Source: Marinobacter sp. SS5-14b (GTDB lineage: Bacteria; Pseudomonadota; Gammaproteobacteria; Pseudomonadales; Oleiphilaceae). From it: 64,000 nt of DNA. Below the pieces are notes generated by a model that made no database searches, was not told where the DNA came from, and saw only the letters and a program-made list of their open reading frames with translations. Below are positions 27,153 to 35,949 of this stretch, piece after piece. A program made the translations under genes and the position numbers. Positions within the stretch are counted from its first letter, which is position 1. Each line of letters starts with the position of its first letter. The stretch is taken from positions 620,001-684,000 of the forward strand of contig NZ_JASSVM010000002.1 of the NCBI RefSeq assembly GCF_030541005.1, read 5' to 3'.

Positions 27153-27182
27153 TTCACATTCACGCTGCCTATCGCGTAAAGT
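27153..27182 (+). promoter_or_regulatory. Candidate trxA promoter
   Basis: TTCACA (27153) and TAAAGT (27177) are separated by 18 bases, a moderate sigma-70 match. The leader to trxA would be about 120 bases. The rest of the 275-base intergenic region shows only the inverted repeat at 27091. Confidence 0.35.
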
Positions 27183-27306
27183 AATGCTCTATCGAAATCC
27201 GGGCAGACGGTTCGCCGAACACGGAAACAATCGTCTGCTATAGCCAACAGCGACTCCACCGTGGCTGGGAAAAACAGCCCGGGAGCGCCTGAATCAGGAA
27301 TAGGTA

Positions 27307-27633
27307 ATGAGCGGAAATATCGTTAATGTCACCGACGCTTCCTTTGAGCAAGACGTACTGAAATCTGACGTTCCGGTACTGGTAGACTACTGGGCTGAGT
27401 GGTGTGGCCCGTGCAAGATGATTGCCCCGGTTCTGGAAGAAATCGCCGACGAATACGATGGCAAGCTCAAGGTCTGCAAACTCAACATTGATGAAAACGA
27501 GCAGACCCCGCCCAAGTTCAACATTCGTGGTATCCCGACGCTTATGCTGTTCAAGAACGGCAATGTCGACGCCACCAAGGTAGGTGCACTGTCCAAGTCT
27601 CAGCTGGCCGCCTTCCTCGACAGCAATCTCTGA
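27307..27633 (+). CDS. trxA: Thioredoxin 1
   Basis: 108-residue cytoplasmic dithiol reductant. The active site WCGPCK is at residues 32-37, with the cis-proline loop [10 protein letters not shown] and the buried Asp in LVDYW. It lies between ppx and rho, a conserved gammaproteobacterial order, here interrupted by the molybdenum cofactor genes. A terminator follows. Confidence 0.97.
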   Translation: MSGNIVNVTDASFEQDVLKSDVPVLVDYWAEWCGPCKMIAPVLEEIADEYDGKLKVCKLNIDENEQTPPKFNIRGIPTLMLFKNGNVDATKVGALSKSQLAAFLDSNL

Positions 27634-27650
27634 TCCAGGATTGCTGACTG

Positions 27651-27687
27651 AAACCGCCCCTGAACCACGTTCACGGGCGGTTTTTTA
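27651..27687 (+). terminator. Rho-independent terminator after trxA
   Basis: The stem AAACCGCCC...GGGCGGTTT with a 13-base loop is followed by a T-run. It separates trxA from the convergent moaE. Confidence 0.88.
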
Positions 27688-27702
27688 ATGCCCTGAGTCG
27701 AG

Positions 27703-28149
27703 CTACTCCCAGCCCTGAGAGCGTTTCAGATCCGAAACTTTCTGCTCAACCCAGTGCTCGCTGTCGGGAGCAATTTCCTTCTTCCAGAAAGGCGCTGACG
27801 TTTTCAGTGCGTCCATAAGGAACTGACACGCCGAAAACGCATCGCCCCGGTGGGCACTGCACACCCCGACAAACACAATCTGATCCGATAGCTCCAACCG
27901 CCCGACCCGGTGAATGACCCGGGCCTGCCGAACATCCCAGCGCTCGGACGCTTCATCAATCAGGCCCTGGATCACGGCCTCGGTCATGCCTGGATAGTGC
28001 TCCAGAAACAACCCCGTCACCCCGGACAGATCACCGGAATCCCGAACCAGCCCGGAAAAGGTAGAAATTGCGCCAGTGCCCGGGCCGCTGGCTCTCAGGG
28101 CCTTATATTCCTCACCGACATCAAAATCTTCAGTCTGGATCGAAATCAT
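27703..28149 (-). CDS. moaE: Molybdopterin synthase catalytic subunit MoaE
   Basis: 148 residues. Large subunit of the synthase that converts cyclic pyranopterin monophosphate to molybdopterin using thiocarboxylated MoaD. Conserved blocks: FSGLVRDSG, LEHYPGM, VIHRVGRL, VGVCSAHRGDAFSACQFLMDALK and the active-site region FWKKEIAP. It starts one base after the moaD stop and is the last gene of a moaB-moeA-moaD-moaE unit read on the minus strand. Confidence 0.95.
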   Translation of the reverse strand: MISIQTEDFDVGEEYKALRASGPGTGAISTFSGLVRDSGDLSGVTGLFLEHYPGMTEAVIQGLIDEASERWDVRQARVIHRVGRLELSDQIVFVGVCSAHRGDAFSACQFLMDALKTSAPFWKKEIAPDSEHWVEQKVSDLKRSQGWE

Positions 28150-28150
28150 C

Positions 28151-28411
28151 TCAACCTCCGGTCACCGGCGGAAAAAACGCCACTTCATCGCCGGGCTGCA
28201 CCGGCGTGGCTGGTTTGGCCATCGCCTGATTGACCGCCAACATCACCGGTTGATGGCCCTGTAGTTGGCTCCAGGCGCCACCACGGCTTGCCAGTTCAGA
28301 CAACACATCGCCTACGGTCTGGCCCGGTGTTACTGACAGCTTCAGGCTGTCAGTGCCTAGCTCCTCCCGCAAGCGGGCGAAAAAACGAACAGTCACAGTC
28401 GCGTCGGTCAT
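28151..28411 (-). CDS. moaD: Molybdopterin synthase sulfur carrier subunit MoaD
   Basis: 86-residue ubiquitin-fold protein ending in the Gly-Gly (PPVTGG) that becomes the thiocarboxylate. FFARLREELG and VLAVNQ are family blocks. It is sandwiched between moeA and moaE with 1-2 base gaps. Confidence 0.94.
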   Translation of the reverse strand: MTDATVTVRFFARLREELGTDSLKLSVTPGQTVGDVLSELASRGGAWSQLQGHQPVMLAVNQAMAKPATPVQPGDEVAFFPPVTGG

Positions 28412-28413
28412 GG

Positions 28414-29628
28414 TCAGCTCAACAAGTCGGCAAATGAGTAGTAGGTCAGTAAATCGCCCGGTTTCACCGTCGTGTGCTCCGGCACCACCGCCAGGCCAGA
28501 ACTCCAGCAGGCGGAACTGAGCACGCCGGAATTCTGGTTTGGATAGGCCGCCACGGTTATTTCAGTGCCGGAAACGTTCTTACGGGCCCGGATAAATTCC
28601 CGGCGTATCGAAGGTGAAGTGATTTCGAAGTCCGCCGGCAGGCGCTCGCCAATGCAGTAAACCTCTGGGCGGCCCTGGCGTTTGCGGATATAGGGCATGG
28701 CCACCATCATAAAGGTGACGAGCACCGTTGCCGGGTTGCCGGGCAGGCCCAGCAGGGGGGTGCCGCCAATCTCGCCAAAGGCCAGGGGTTTGCCGGGTTT
28801 GATCGCCAGCCGCCAGAGTGACAGCTTGCCGGATTCCTCAAGCACCGCCCGCACGTGATCTTCTTCGCCCACGGAAACACCGCCACTGGTCAGAATTAAA
28901 TCCGCCTGGGTAGCGGCCCGTTGCAGTGTGGCACGCGTCTCCTTGCGGGTATCCTCGAGGGTTTCACACAGCACGACTTCGCAGCCTGCTTCCGCCAGCA
29001 GCCCCAGCATGGTGAAACGGTTGGAGTTGTATATCTGCCCGGGCCCCAGTGGCTTCCCCGGTTCGACCAGTTCATCGCCGGTGTTGAGAATGGCCACTTT
29101 CAGGCGGGCCAGCACCGGCACCTGACTGACGCCCATGGAGGCCAGCAGGCCCATTTCCTGCGGACGGATACGGGTACCGCGGGCAAGAGCCAGGCTGCCT
29201 TTGGCGAGATCCTGGCCGCGACGGCGAATGTTCTGTGCCGGCTCAACCGCGCCCTGAATGACAATGCCATCGTCGATGTGCTCGACCCGCTCCTGCATGA
29301 CCACCGCGTCTGCCCCCTCAGGAATCTCGGAACCGGTAAAAATCCTGACGGCGGTGCCCGGTTGCAGTGGGCGGGGCGCCATGCCGGCGGGTATCCGGTC
29401 TGACACCCGCAGCCACTGGTCAGGGCTGGTATCGCCCTGGCAGATGGCATAGCCGTCGACGGCACTGTTATCCGCTGGCGGCACATCGGCGGGCGCTGAG
29501 TGGTCTTCCGCAAGAATCCGGCCCAGGCTGTCCGCAATGGACACCGTTTCAGTCCGGGTGATCGCGGTCGCCTGCGCCAGAAGGTAGGTGAGGGCGTCGT
29601 CGACCGACGTCAGGTTTGGGCTGGCCAT
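28414..29628 (-). CDS. moeA: Molybdopterin molybdenumtransferase MoeA
   Basis: 404 residues. Inserts molybdate into adenylylated molybdopterin. Conserved blocks: PPADNSAVDGYA (about residues 50-61), RIFTGSEIPEGADAVVMQE, ILNTGDELVEPG, the catalytic LTSGGVSVGEEDHV, LAIKPGKPLAFG and LLGLPGNPATVLVTF. It follows moaB by 11 bases and precedes moaD by 2. Confidence 0.95.
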   Translation of the reverse strand: MASPNLTSVDDALTYLLAQATAITRTETVSIADSLGRILAEDHSAPADVPPADNSAVDGYAICQGDTSPDQWLRVSDRIPAGMAPRPLQPGTAVRIFTGSEIPEGADAVVMQERVEHIDDGIVIQGAVEPAQNIRRRGQDLAKGSLALARGTRIRPQEMGLLASMGVSQVPVLARLKVAILNTGDELVEPGKPLGPGQIYNSNRFTMLGLLAEAGCEVVLCETLEDTRKETRATLQRAATQADLILTSGGVSVGEEDHVRAVLEESGKLSLWRLAIKPGKPLAFGEIGGTPLLGLPGNPATVLVTFMMVAMPYIRKRQGRPEVYCIGERLPADFEITSPSIRREFIRARKNVSGTEITVAAYPNQNSGVLSSACWSSGLAVVPEHTTVKPGDLLTYYSFADLLS

Positions 29629-29639
29629 GCTATCTCCTG

Positions 29640-30212
29640 TTACCGTTCAGCGCGTGTGCTGATGACTTCCTGGATACGATGGAAGGCACGTTCTGGCTTG
29701 CGCAGCACCAGCCCCGAAAAATTGCAGGGGCTATGGCGGCTGTCGAGTTGGCTTTTCAGGATGCCATTCCAGCCCGTGCGGCAGGCGCCGGTGGAGCCCG
29801 GCAGGCAGAAAACGACGGTGTGATTGGCCATGCCGCCAAAGACCCGGGACTGAATGGTTGAGGAGCCGATTTCCTCGGCCGACAAACGCCTGAACTCCTC
29901 GCCAAATCCCTCAATGAGTTTGTCCAGCAGCGGTGCGATAGCTTCTGGTGTGCTGTCGCGTTCAAGCAATCCGGTTCCGCCGGTGATGATCACCGCGTGT
30001 ATCTCTGGGTCAGCGATCCACAGCGCGACCAATGCCCGCATCAGGTAAATGTCGTCAGGCAGTATCCGGCGGGAGACCAGGCGGTGGCCTGCCTCGATCA
30101 CGCTGTCTTCAAGAAACTGGCCGGAGGTGTCCTGCTCCGCCGTGCGGGTGTCAGAAACCGTCAACAGGGCGATATTGAGTGGCTGAAGTGCGGTGGAGGG
30201 AACGCTGCTCAT
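29640..30212 (-). CDS. moaB: MoaB/MogA-type molybdopterin adenylyltransferase
   Basis: 190 residues from ATG 30212 (MSSVPSTALQPL), chosen because GGAG stands 8 bases before it; a further in-frame start at 30245 is less likely. Family blocks are IALLTVSDTR, the substrate motif VIITGGTGLLERDSTPEAI and VFCLPGSTGACRTGW. It likely adenylylates molybdopterin before MoeA acts. It heads the moaB-moeA-moaD-moaE unit; moaA and moaC are not in the window. Confidence 0.9.
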   Translation of the reverse strand: MSSVPSTALQPLNIALLTVSDTRTAEQDTSGQFLEDSVIEAGHRLVSRRILPDDIYLMRALVALWIADPEIHAVIITGGTGLLERDSTPEAIAPLLDKLIEGFGEEFRRLSAEEIGSSTIQSRVFGGMANHTVVFCLPGSTGACRTGWNGILKSQLDSRHSPCNFSGLVLRKPERAFHRIQEVISTRAER

Positions 30213-30358
30213 AGTAAGGCTCCGGATCGTTCGGATGAAGGTCATGCCCTAGTATCCGTAACAATGGGGGGTATGGGAAGTGGCGGGCACCTCGCAGATA
30301 ATCAGGCTGAAAAACCATGACCGGTGTCATCAGGGTGGCTTAATTTTAGCCAAGGGTC

Positions 30359-30388
30359 TTGACACACGCCTTCAAGGTGGTCGATTAT
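30359..30388 (+). promoter_or_regulatory. Candidate sigma-70 promoter of rho
   Basis: A consensus TTGACA (30359) and GATTAT (30383) are separated by 18 bases. Transcription from here would give a leader of about 175 bases before rho. The 30213-30571 gap otherwise shows small stems only (GGCT/AGCC at 30328-30345; ACCGG/CCGGT at 30440-30461). A long leader with premature termination is the known way Rho controls its own synthesis in E. coli. Confidence 0.5.
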
Positions 30389-30571
30389 GCGGGCTGCCCG
30401 GCGAACAGTTGTTCCCACTCTCTGGCTCCAGCAAATATAACCGGCGTTTATCTGCACCGGTAGCTCCATCTAGCCAGCACCTTGTTTCAGCTTTTTTTGA
30501 TCAACGCGTTCAGGGGCACCCCTGTCACATCAACCGTCGTTTACTTCCATTCCTGATAAATCCTACAAATT

Positions 30572-31834
30572 ATGAATCTTACTGAACTCAAGCAGAAATC
30601 TGTGCCCGAATTGCTCGAAATCGCGCAAGAAATGGGCCTCGACAACCTCGCCCGTTCGCGCAAACAGGACGTTATCTTCAGCATTCTGAAGAAGCACGCC
30701 AAGAGCGGCGAAGACATTTACGGTGATGGTGTACTGGAGATTCTGCAGGATGGTTTCGGCTTCCTTCGTTCTGCCGACGCCTCCTACCTGGCCGGCCCTG
30801 ACGACATTTACGTGTCTCCCAGTCAGATCCGCCGCTTCAACCTGCGCACGGGTGACACCGTCGCTGGTAAAATTCGGCCACCGAAAGACGGCGAGCGTTA
30901 CTTTGCTCTGCTGAAAGTTAACGAGATTAACTTCGACAAGCCGGATAATGCCCGTAACAAGATTCTGTTTGAAAACCTGACTCCTCTGTTCCCGAATGAG
31001 CGCCTGGTGCTCGAAGCGGGTAACGGCAGCACCGAAGATTTGACCTCGCGGGTGCTCGACCTGGTGTCGCCGATCGGCAAAGGTCAGCGTGGCCTGATCG
31101 TCTCCCCGCCCAAGGCCGGTAAAACCTTGCTGATGCAGGGTATTGCCCAGTCCATCGTGCGTAACAATCCGGAATGCCATCTGATCGTTTTGTTGATCGA
31201 CGAACGCCCGGAAGAAGTCACCGAAATGCAGCGCACCGTGCGCGGCGAAGTCATCGCCTCCACCTTTGACGAGCCGCCGGCCCGTCACGTTCAGGTGGCA
31301 GACATGGTGATCGAAAAAGCCAAGCGCCTGGTTGAGCATAAGAAGGATGTCATCATCCTGCTGGACTCCATCACCCGTCTGGCTCGTGCCTACAACACGG
31401 TTATCCCGTCTTCAGGCAAGGTACTTACCGGTGGTGTTGACGCTCACGCGCTTGAGAAGCCGAAACGTTTTTTTGGTGCAGCCCGTAATGTTGAGGAAGG
31501 CGGCAGCCTGACCATCCTGGCCACGGCTCTGGTGGATACCGGTTCGAAGATGGACGAGGTTATCTACGAGGAGTTCAAGGGTACCGGCAACATGGAAATC
31601 CACCTGGACCGCAAGATTGCTGAAAAGCGTGTCTACCCGGCCATCAACATCCGTCGTTCCGGCACCCGCCGTGAAGATTTGCTGATGACGGAAGCGGACA
31701 TCCAGCGCGTATGGATTCTGCGCAAACTGCTGCACTCCATGGACGACGACACTGCGTCACTGGAGTTCCTGCTGGACAAGCTGCGCGACACCAAGACTAA
31801 CGACGAATTCTTCCAGTCTATGAAGCGTCGCTAA
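30572..31834 (+). CDS. rho: Transcription termination factor Rho
   Basis: 420-residue hexameric RNA helicase, the same length class as E. coli Rho. The N-terminal helical region ([18 protein letters not shown]) is followed by the cold-shock-like RNA-binding domain ([27 protein letters not shown]). The ATPase domain has Walker A SPPKAGKT and RPEEVTEM, the Q-loop region with [23 protein letters not shown], and the R-loop. Its long leader carries a candidate promoter. Two long inverted repeats follow its stop. Confidence 0.97.
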   Translation: MNLTELKQKSVPELLEIAQEMGLDNLARSRKQDVIFSILKKHAKSGEDIYGDGVLEILQDGFGFLRSADASYLAGPDDIYVSPSQIRRFNLRTGDTVAGKIRPPKDGERYFALLKVNEINFDKPDNARNKILFENLTPLFPNERLVLEAGNGSTEDLTSRVLDLVSPIGKGQRGLIVSPPKAGKTLLMQGIAQSIVRNNPECHLIVLLIDERPEEVTEMQRTVRGEVIASTFDEPPARHVQVADMVIEKAKRLVEHKKDVIILLDSITRLARAYNTVIPSSGKVLTGGVDAHALEKPKRFFGAARNVEEGGSLTILATALVDTGSKMDEVIYEEFKGTGNMEIHLDRKIAEKRVYPAINIRRSGTRREDLLMTEADIQRVWILRKLLHSMDDDTASLEFLLDKLRDTKTNDEFFQSMKRR

Positions 31835-31879
31835 TACTGAACTTGGGCATGGTTCGCTCCGCGCTTTGAGATGCGGGGC

Positions 31880-31989
31880 AGGCGTTATCGGGGGCTTCCT
31901 CCGGAGACACGCCGTGAACCCATCCCTGGGGGCTCGGTCTTGCCATCCCTGGCAAGACACGGTCTCCGGAGGAAGCCCCCGATAACGCC
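31880..31989. repeat. Nested inverted repeat, family A copy 2
   Basis: Perfect 28-base arms at 31880-31907 and 31962-31989 (containing GGCGTTATCGGGGGCTTCCT and its complement) surround a core with two smaller palindromes: CTTGCCA-TCCC-TGGCAAG at 31939-31956 and CCCCA-TCCC-TGGGG at 31918-31931. Read on the minus strand the core matches the 9578-9688 element (CTCCGGA..., GGATGGC, CCCAGGGATGGG, GCGTGT), while the outer arms are unrelated in sequence. It lies in the 375-base rho-ubiD gap. Confidence 0.9.
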
Positions 31990-32046
31990 GTTCAGAGTCC
32001 CTGCGCGCGTCGATTAATCCGGGGGTTGTCATTCCCAAAGTTCGAA

Positions 32047-32124
32047 GAACGAGGCAGGGAGGGGGTGCCAAAACAATCAGGGAAACCACGTTTTCCGTTT
32101 TGGCACCCCCTCCCTGCGTCGTTC
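32047..32124. repeat. Long inverted repeat, family B
   Basis: 28-base arms at 32047-32074 and 32097-32124 with one mismatch, read GAACGAGGCAGGGAGGGGGT... and its complement. The 22-base centre contains a further small palindrome GGAAA...TTTCC. It is unlike the family A elements. With copy 2 it fills most of the gap between rho and ubiD. The remaining bases before ubiD show no other clear signal. Confidence 0.85.
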
Positions 32125-32209
32125 CAGCTCCAAAACACGACCCCCAAGCGAAGGGCAGTCCAGAACCGCCCAAACTCCGTAGTACCGTAGACCAGAAACG
32201 GAGCACAGC

Positions 32210-33697
32210 ATGAAATACAACGACCTCAGAGACTTCATCGACCAGCTGGAAAAGCTGGGCGAGCTCAAACGCATCAGCGTAGAAGTCGACCCCCACCTGG
32301 AAATGACCGAAATCTGCGACCGCACCTTGCGGGCCGGTGGGCCGGCGTTGTTGTTTGAAAACCCAAAAGGCTACGACATGCCGGTACTGGCCAACCTGTT
32401 CGGCACCCCCAGACGGGTGGCTCTGGGCATGGGGCAGGATGATGTTGCGGCCCTGCGGGAAGTGGGCAAGCTGCTCGCCTTTCTGAAAGAGCCTGATCCC
32501 CCCAAGGGCTTCAAAGACGCTCTGGAGAAACTACCGATCTTCAAGCAGGTAATGCGCATGAGCCCGAAAGTGCTCCGTTCCGCACCCTGTCAGGACGTGG
32601 TGATCGAAAAAGACAAGGTCGACCTGTACCAGATACCGGTTCAGCACTGCTGGCCCGGAGACGCCGGGCCGTTAGTGACCTGGCCGCTGGTGATTACTCG
32701 TGGCCCGAATAAAGAACGTCAGAACCTGGGCATCTATCGGCAGCAGGTGATCGGCCGAAATCGATTAATCATGCGCTGGCTCAGCCATCGGGGTGGTGCG
32801 CTGGACTATCAGGAATTCCGTAAGGCCAATCCGGATAAACCTTACCCGGTGGCGGTGGCGCTGGGTGCCGATCCGGCGACTATTCTCGGGGCCGTCACGC
32901 CGGTACCAGACAGCTTGTCGGAATACGCGTTTGCTGGCCTGCTGCGGGGTGCCCGGACCGAGCTGGTGAAGGCCGAACTGAGTGATCTACAGGTTCCCGC
33001 CAGTGCGGAGATCGTGCTGGAAGGCTTTATCTATCCGGATGACATGGCCCCGGAGGGCCCGTTCGGCGATCACACCGGTTACTACAACGAAGTGGATCAG
33101 TTCCCGGTGTTTACCGTGGAGCGCATCAGCCACCGTCGCGACCCGATCTATCACAGTACCTACACTGGCCGGCCACCCGATGAACCGGCAATTCTGGGGG
33201 TGGCGCTGAACGAAGTCTTTATTCCGATCCTGCAGAAGCAGTTTCCGGAAATCGTCGATTTTTACCTGCCGCCGGAAGGTTGTTCCTACCGGCTGGCCAT
33301 CGTCACCATGAAAAAACAGTATCCCGGCCATGCCAAGCGGGTGATGATGGGCGTATGGTCATTCTTGCGGCAGTTCATGTACACCAAGTTCGTGATTGTG
33401 ACCGACGACGATGTGAACGCCCGCAGTTGGGAAGACGTGATTTGGGCCATGACCACCCGCATGGACCCGGCCCGTGACACCACGCTGGTGGAGAGTACGC
33501 CCATCGATTACCTGGATTTTGCCTCTCCTGTGTCCGGTCTCGGCTCGAAGATGGGAATGGACGCCACCAACAAATGGCCCGGGGAAACCGACCGGGAGTG
33601 GGGCACGGCGATTGCCATGACCGACGAAGTGAAGCAGCGGGTCGATGATCTGTGGGACAGCCTGGGCATTGAAATTCGGTCTCCGCGCCCCGATTGA
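32210..33697 (+). CDS. ubiD: 3-octaprenyl-4-hydroxybenzoate decarboxylase UbiD
   Basis: 495 residues (E. coli 497). Prenylated-FMN-dependent decarboxylase of ubiquinone synthesis. Family blocks: [22 protein letters not shown] at the start, [20 protein letters not shown], the cofactor/metal region [45 protein letters not shown] with active-site Glu, and [23 protein letters not shown]. It is followed 13 bases later by a flavin reductase, as ubiD-fre are in E. coli. Confidence 0.96.
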   Translation: MKYNDLRDFIDQLEKLGELKRISVEVDPHLEMTEICDRTLRAGGPALLFENPKGYDMPVLANLFGTPRRVALGMGQDDVAALREVGKLLAFLKEPDPPKGFKDALEKLPIFKQVMRMSPKVLRSAPCQDVVIEKDKVDLYQIPVQHCWPGDAGPLVTWPLVITRGPNKERQNLGIYRQQVIGRNRLIMRWLSHRGGALDYQEFRKANPDKPYPVAVALGADPATILGAVTPVPDSLSEYAFAGLLRGARTELVKAELSDLQVPASAEIVLEGFIYPDDMAPEGPFGDHTGYYNEVDQFPVFTVERISHRRDPIYHSTYTGRPPDEPAILGVALNEVFIPILQKQFPEIVDFYLPPEGCSYRLAIVTMKKQYPGHAKRVMMGVWSFLRQFMYTKFVIVTDDDVNARSWEDVIWAMTTRMDPARDTTLVESTPIDYLDFASPVSGLGSKMGMDATNKWPGETDREWGTAIAMTDEVKQRVDDLWDSLGIEIRSPRPD

Positions 33698-33710
33698 CAG
33701 GAGGACGGTT

Positions 33711-34703
33711 TTGACTCGGATTCGTCTGCAGCCCTCCGGGATCGTCTTTCAGGCGTTGGAAAAGGAGGACCTGTTGTCTGCTGCCGCGAGTGCCGGCATT
33801 CGCGTGCCTGCCGCCTGTCGTAATGGCGTGTGCGAGATCTGTGAAGCCCGGCTGAACAGTGGTCAGGCTTTGAATACCCGTAATCAGCAACCTATACCCG
33901 TTGGTCAGCGCCTGATGATGTGTCGGACACTGGCGCTCACCGATCTAGAACTGGAGATACCTGCCGTTATGGCATCAGGACAATATCAGCCCCGGAAATT
34001 TCAGGCCAAAGTCGTGGACGTTCGTTCCATCAGCCACGACGTTTACCGGGTGGCGTTGGCATTGCCCCGGCGCCGTGATATCGCCTTTCATGCCGGGCAG
34101 TACCTGTCGGTGCTCTTGCCGGGTGCAGATCCCTGTTATTTCTCCATTGCCAGTAGCCCTGCGGCGGAAAACATTGAACTGCACATACAGGCGTCGCCGG
34201 ACTGGGTGTCGGCACAGAAAGTGATTGACGCGCTGACCTCCGGCCAGGATGTCACGGTCGAGCTGCCCCATGGCAAGGCTTGTCTGTCAGCTGCTCCGGA
34301 AAAATCCTTGCTGCTGGTGGCAGCCGGCACCGGCTTTGCCCAGATGAAGAGCCTGGTGGAATACCTGAAGGAAACCACGTTCACTCATACGGTCAAGTTG
34401 TTCTGGGGCGTACGCAAGCATGAGGATATGTACCTGCGCTCTCTGGCGCAGCAATGGCACGAAGACTGGGATGCCTTTACCTTCGTGCCGGTAGTCGGCG
34501 ACGACGAAGACAACGACTGGGGCGGCCACCATGATCAGTTGGTTCGGGCGGTCTTGGCCTCCGGGGCGGATTGGCGCAATACGGAAGTTCACGCCAGTGG
34601 CTCGCCGGCCATGGTGTACACGCTGATGGACGCACTGCTAGCGGAAGGGCTGCCCGAAGGGGCGTTTTTCTCGGATGTACTCGAGTACGCCCCAAGGGCC
34701 TGA
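33711..34703 (+). CDS. Ferredoxin-NAD(P)H flavin oxidoreductase
   Basis: 330 residues from TTG 33711, supported by AGGAGG 6 bases upstream; a longer open frame upstream overlaps ubiD and is not needed. The N-terminal plant-type [2Fe-2S] domain has CRNGVCEIC and a distal MMC. The FAD domain (about residues 95-195) has YLSVLLPGADPCYFSIAS, and the C-terminal NAD(P) domain has LLLVAAGTGFAQMKSLVEYL. It resembles CDP-6-deoxy-glucoseen reductases (AscD-like) and, by position, E. coli Fre. It may supply reduced flavin for UbiX/UbiD prenyl-FMN chemistry (inference). Confidence 0.88.
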   Translation: MTRIRLQPSGIVFQALEKEDLLSAAASAGIRVPAACRNGVCEICEARLNSGQALNTRNQQPIPVGQRLMMCRTLALTDLELEIPAVMASGQYQPRKFQAKVVDVRSISHDVYRVALALPRRRDIAFHAGQYLSVLLPGADPCYFSIASSPAAENIELHIQASPDWVSAQKVIDALTSGQDVTVELPHGKACLSAAPEKSLLLVAAGTGFAQMKSLVEYLKETTFTHTVKLFWGVRKHEDMYLRSLAQQWHEDWDAFTFVPVVGDDEDNDWGGHHDQLVRAVLASGADWRNTEVHASGSPAMVYTLMDALLAEGLPEGAFFSDVLEYAPRA

Positions 34704-34707
34704 GCTT

Positions 34708-35949
34708 TCAGGCCTTGGGCATGGGCAGTTCAGGCAGGCCGTTGTCGGTTTCCAGGCCCTGCATGAGCAGCTTGATGCTGGTTTCTTCTTCGCCCATATG
34801 GGCATTCAGCCGGCTCAGCTCGGCCAGGGCTTCCCGGCTGCGCTTGAGCTGCAGGCTGGTCTTGAAATACCCTTTTGCTTTACCCCAAAGCTCGTTTCGC
34901 AGGCTCAGGCGCCCCAGAGCCAGTAACAATTCAGGGTTGTTGGGGCGCTCTTTCAGCCATTGTTCTGCAACCAGCAGCTGTTCATCAGGCTGGTCGCCCT
35001 TCAGCCGGCCGTAAAGGTTGATCAGCTCATCGCTCCAATGATTTCTCAGCACCTTCCGCAACAGGGTTTCAGCCTGGGCCTCATCGCCCAGGCGCGCCAG
35101 TAAACGCGCGTAATCGCGGATAGTGTATTCGTCCCGGCGCACAAATCGTGGCAGCTCGTCCCACAATCGGGTCAGTGGCTCCAATGACGCCTCCGGGCGG
35201 TTCTTTTGTTCGCGCTCACAGTCTTCCGCTGCCCGCTCCAGCAGGTTGTGCCAAACCTGCCGCTCAAGATCGTCCAGTTCTTTCTCCGACAGCACGCTGC
35301 GTTTACGCAGTTCCGGTATCAGTCTGGACAGTTCACGCCAGTCTTCCAGCCTGAGATAGGTGTTTTTCAGCAGTTTCAGTACAAAAGGGTGGTGCGGTGA
35401 TTCTTTGCGCAGCCTCAGCAGCGTCGCCAGTGCCTGCTCCAGTCGGTTACCTCCCAGTTGCAGCTGGGCCTGGGTCAGGCCAACCGCCAGGCTGGACCCG
35501 GGCGTGCTCTCGTAGGCTTTTCGCAGCAGGTCGTCGACTCCCTCGTGATCACCGGCCTCAAAGGCGGCCTGAGCCGCAGCAAGGTAGTTGATCAGCGGGG
35601 TGTCGGCGTGGCCGGCGGAGCTGGACAATAATTTTCTTGCTCTTGGCCAGTTGCCTTCGGCCAGTGACAGCAGCCCCTGCGTGGTGCGGCGCCGGGCACG
35701 TCGCTCGTTACCCCGGGCTACCCAGTTTGCGACCAGCCCGGTGCCCTCGCGGAAGCGTCTGAGGGTATTGAGGGTAAAAACACTCAAAGCAACCAGCACA
35801 ACAATCAGCGCCAGCCCTACCCAGAAATTGGTTTCAATCAGGTAGTTGCCCAGGCTGATACGGATATAGCCCAGGTCATAGGTCAGGCCCAGGGATAGCC
35901 CGGTGCCAACCAGCAACGCGATCAGAATAATCAGCAGCAGGCGAATCAT
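34708..35949 (-). CDS. hemY: HemY-like TPR membrane protein
   Basis: 413 residues. Two N-terminal membrane segments (LLLIILIALLVGTGLSLGL and WVGLALIVVLVALSVFTL) form the HemY_N domain, followed by RGNERRARRRTTQGLLSLAEGNW and TPR repeats to the C-terminus (ALGRLSLRNELWGKAKGYF). Encoded at the end of the hemC-hemD-hemX-hemY unit; despite the name it is not the protoporphyrinogen oxidase of Bacillus, and its role in haem metabolism is not settled. Its start overlaps the hemX stop (ATGA). Confidence 0.92.
   Translation of the reverse strand: MIRLLLIILIALLVGTGLSLGLTYDLGYIRISLGNYLIETNFWVGLALIVVLVALSVFTLNTLRRFREGTGLVANWVARGNERRARRRTTQGLLSLAEGNWPRARKLLSSSAGHADTPLINYLAAAQAAFEAGDHEGVDDLLRKAYESTPGSSLAVGLTQAQLQLGGNRLEQALATLLRLRKESPHHPFVLKLLKNTYLRLEDWRELSRLIPELRKRSVLSEKELDDLERQVWHNLLERAAEDCEREQKNRPEASLEPLTRLWDELPRFVRRDEYTIRDYARLLARLGDEAQAETLLRKVLRNHWSDELINLYGRLKGDQPDEQLLVAEQWLKERPNNPELLLALGRLSLRNELWGKAKGYFKTSLQLKRSREALAELSRLNAHMGEEETSIKLLMQGLETDNGLPELPMPKA

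Noticed and set aside
31835..32209. The two long repeats as rho-independent terminators for rho
   Set aside because: Stems are far longer than typical terminators and no T-run follows either of them.
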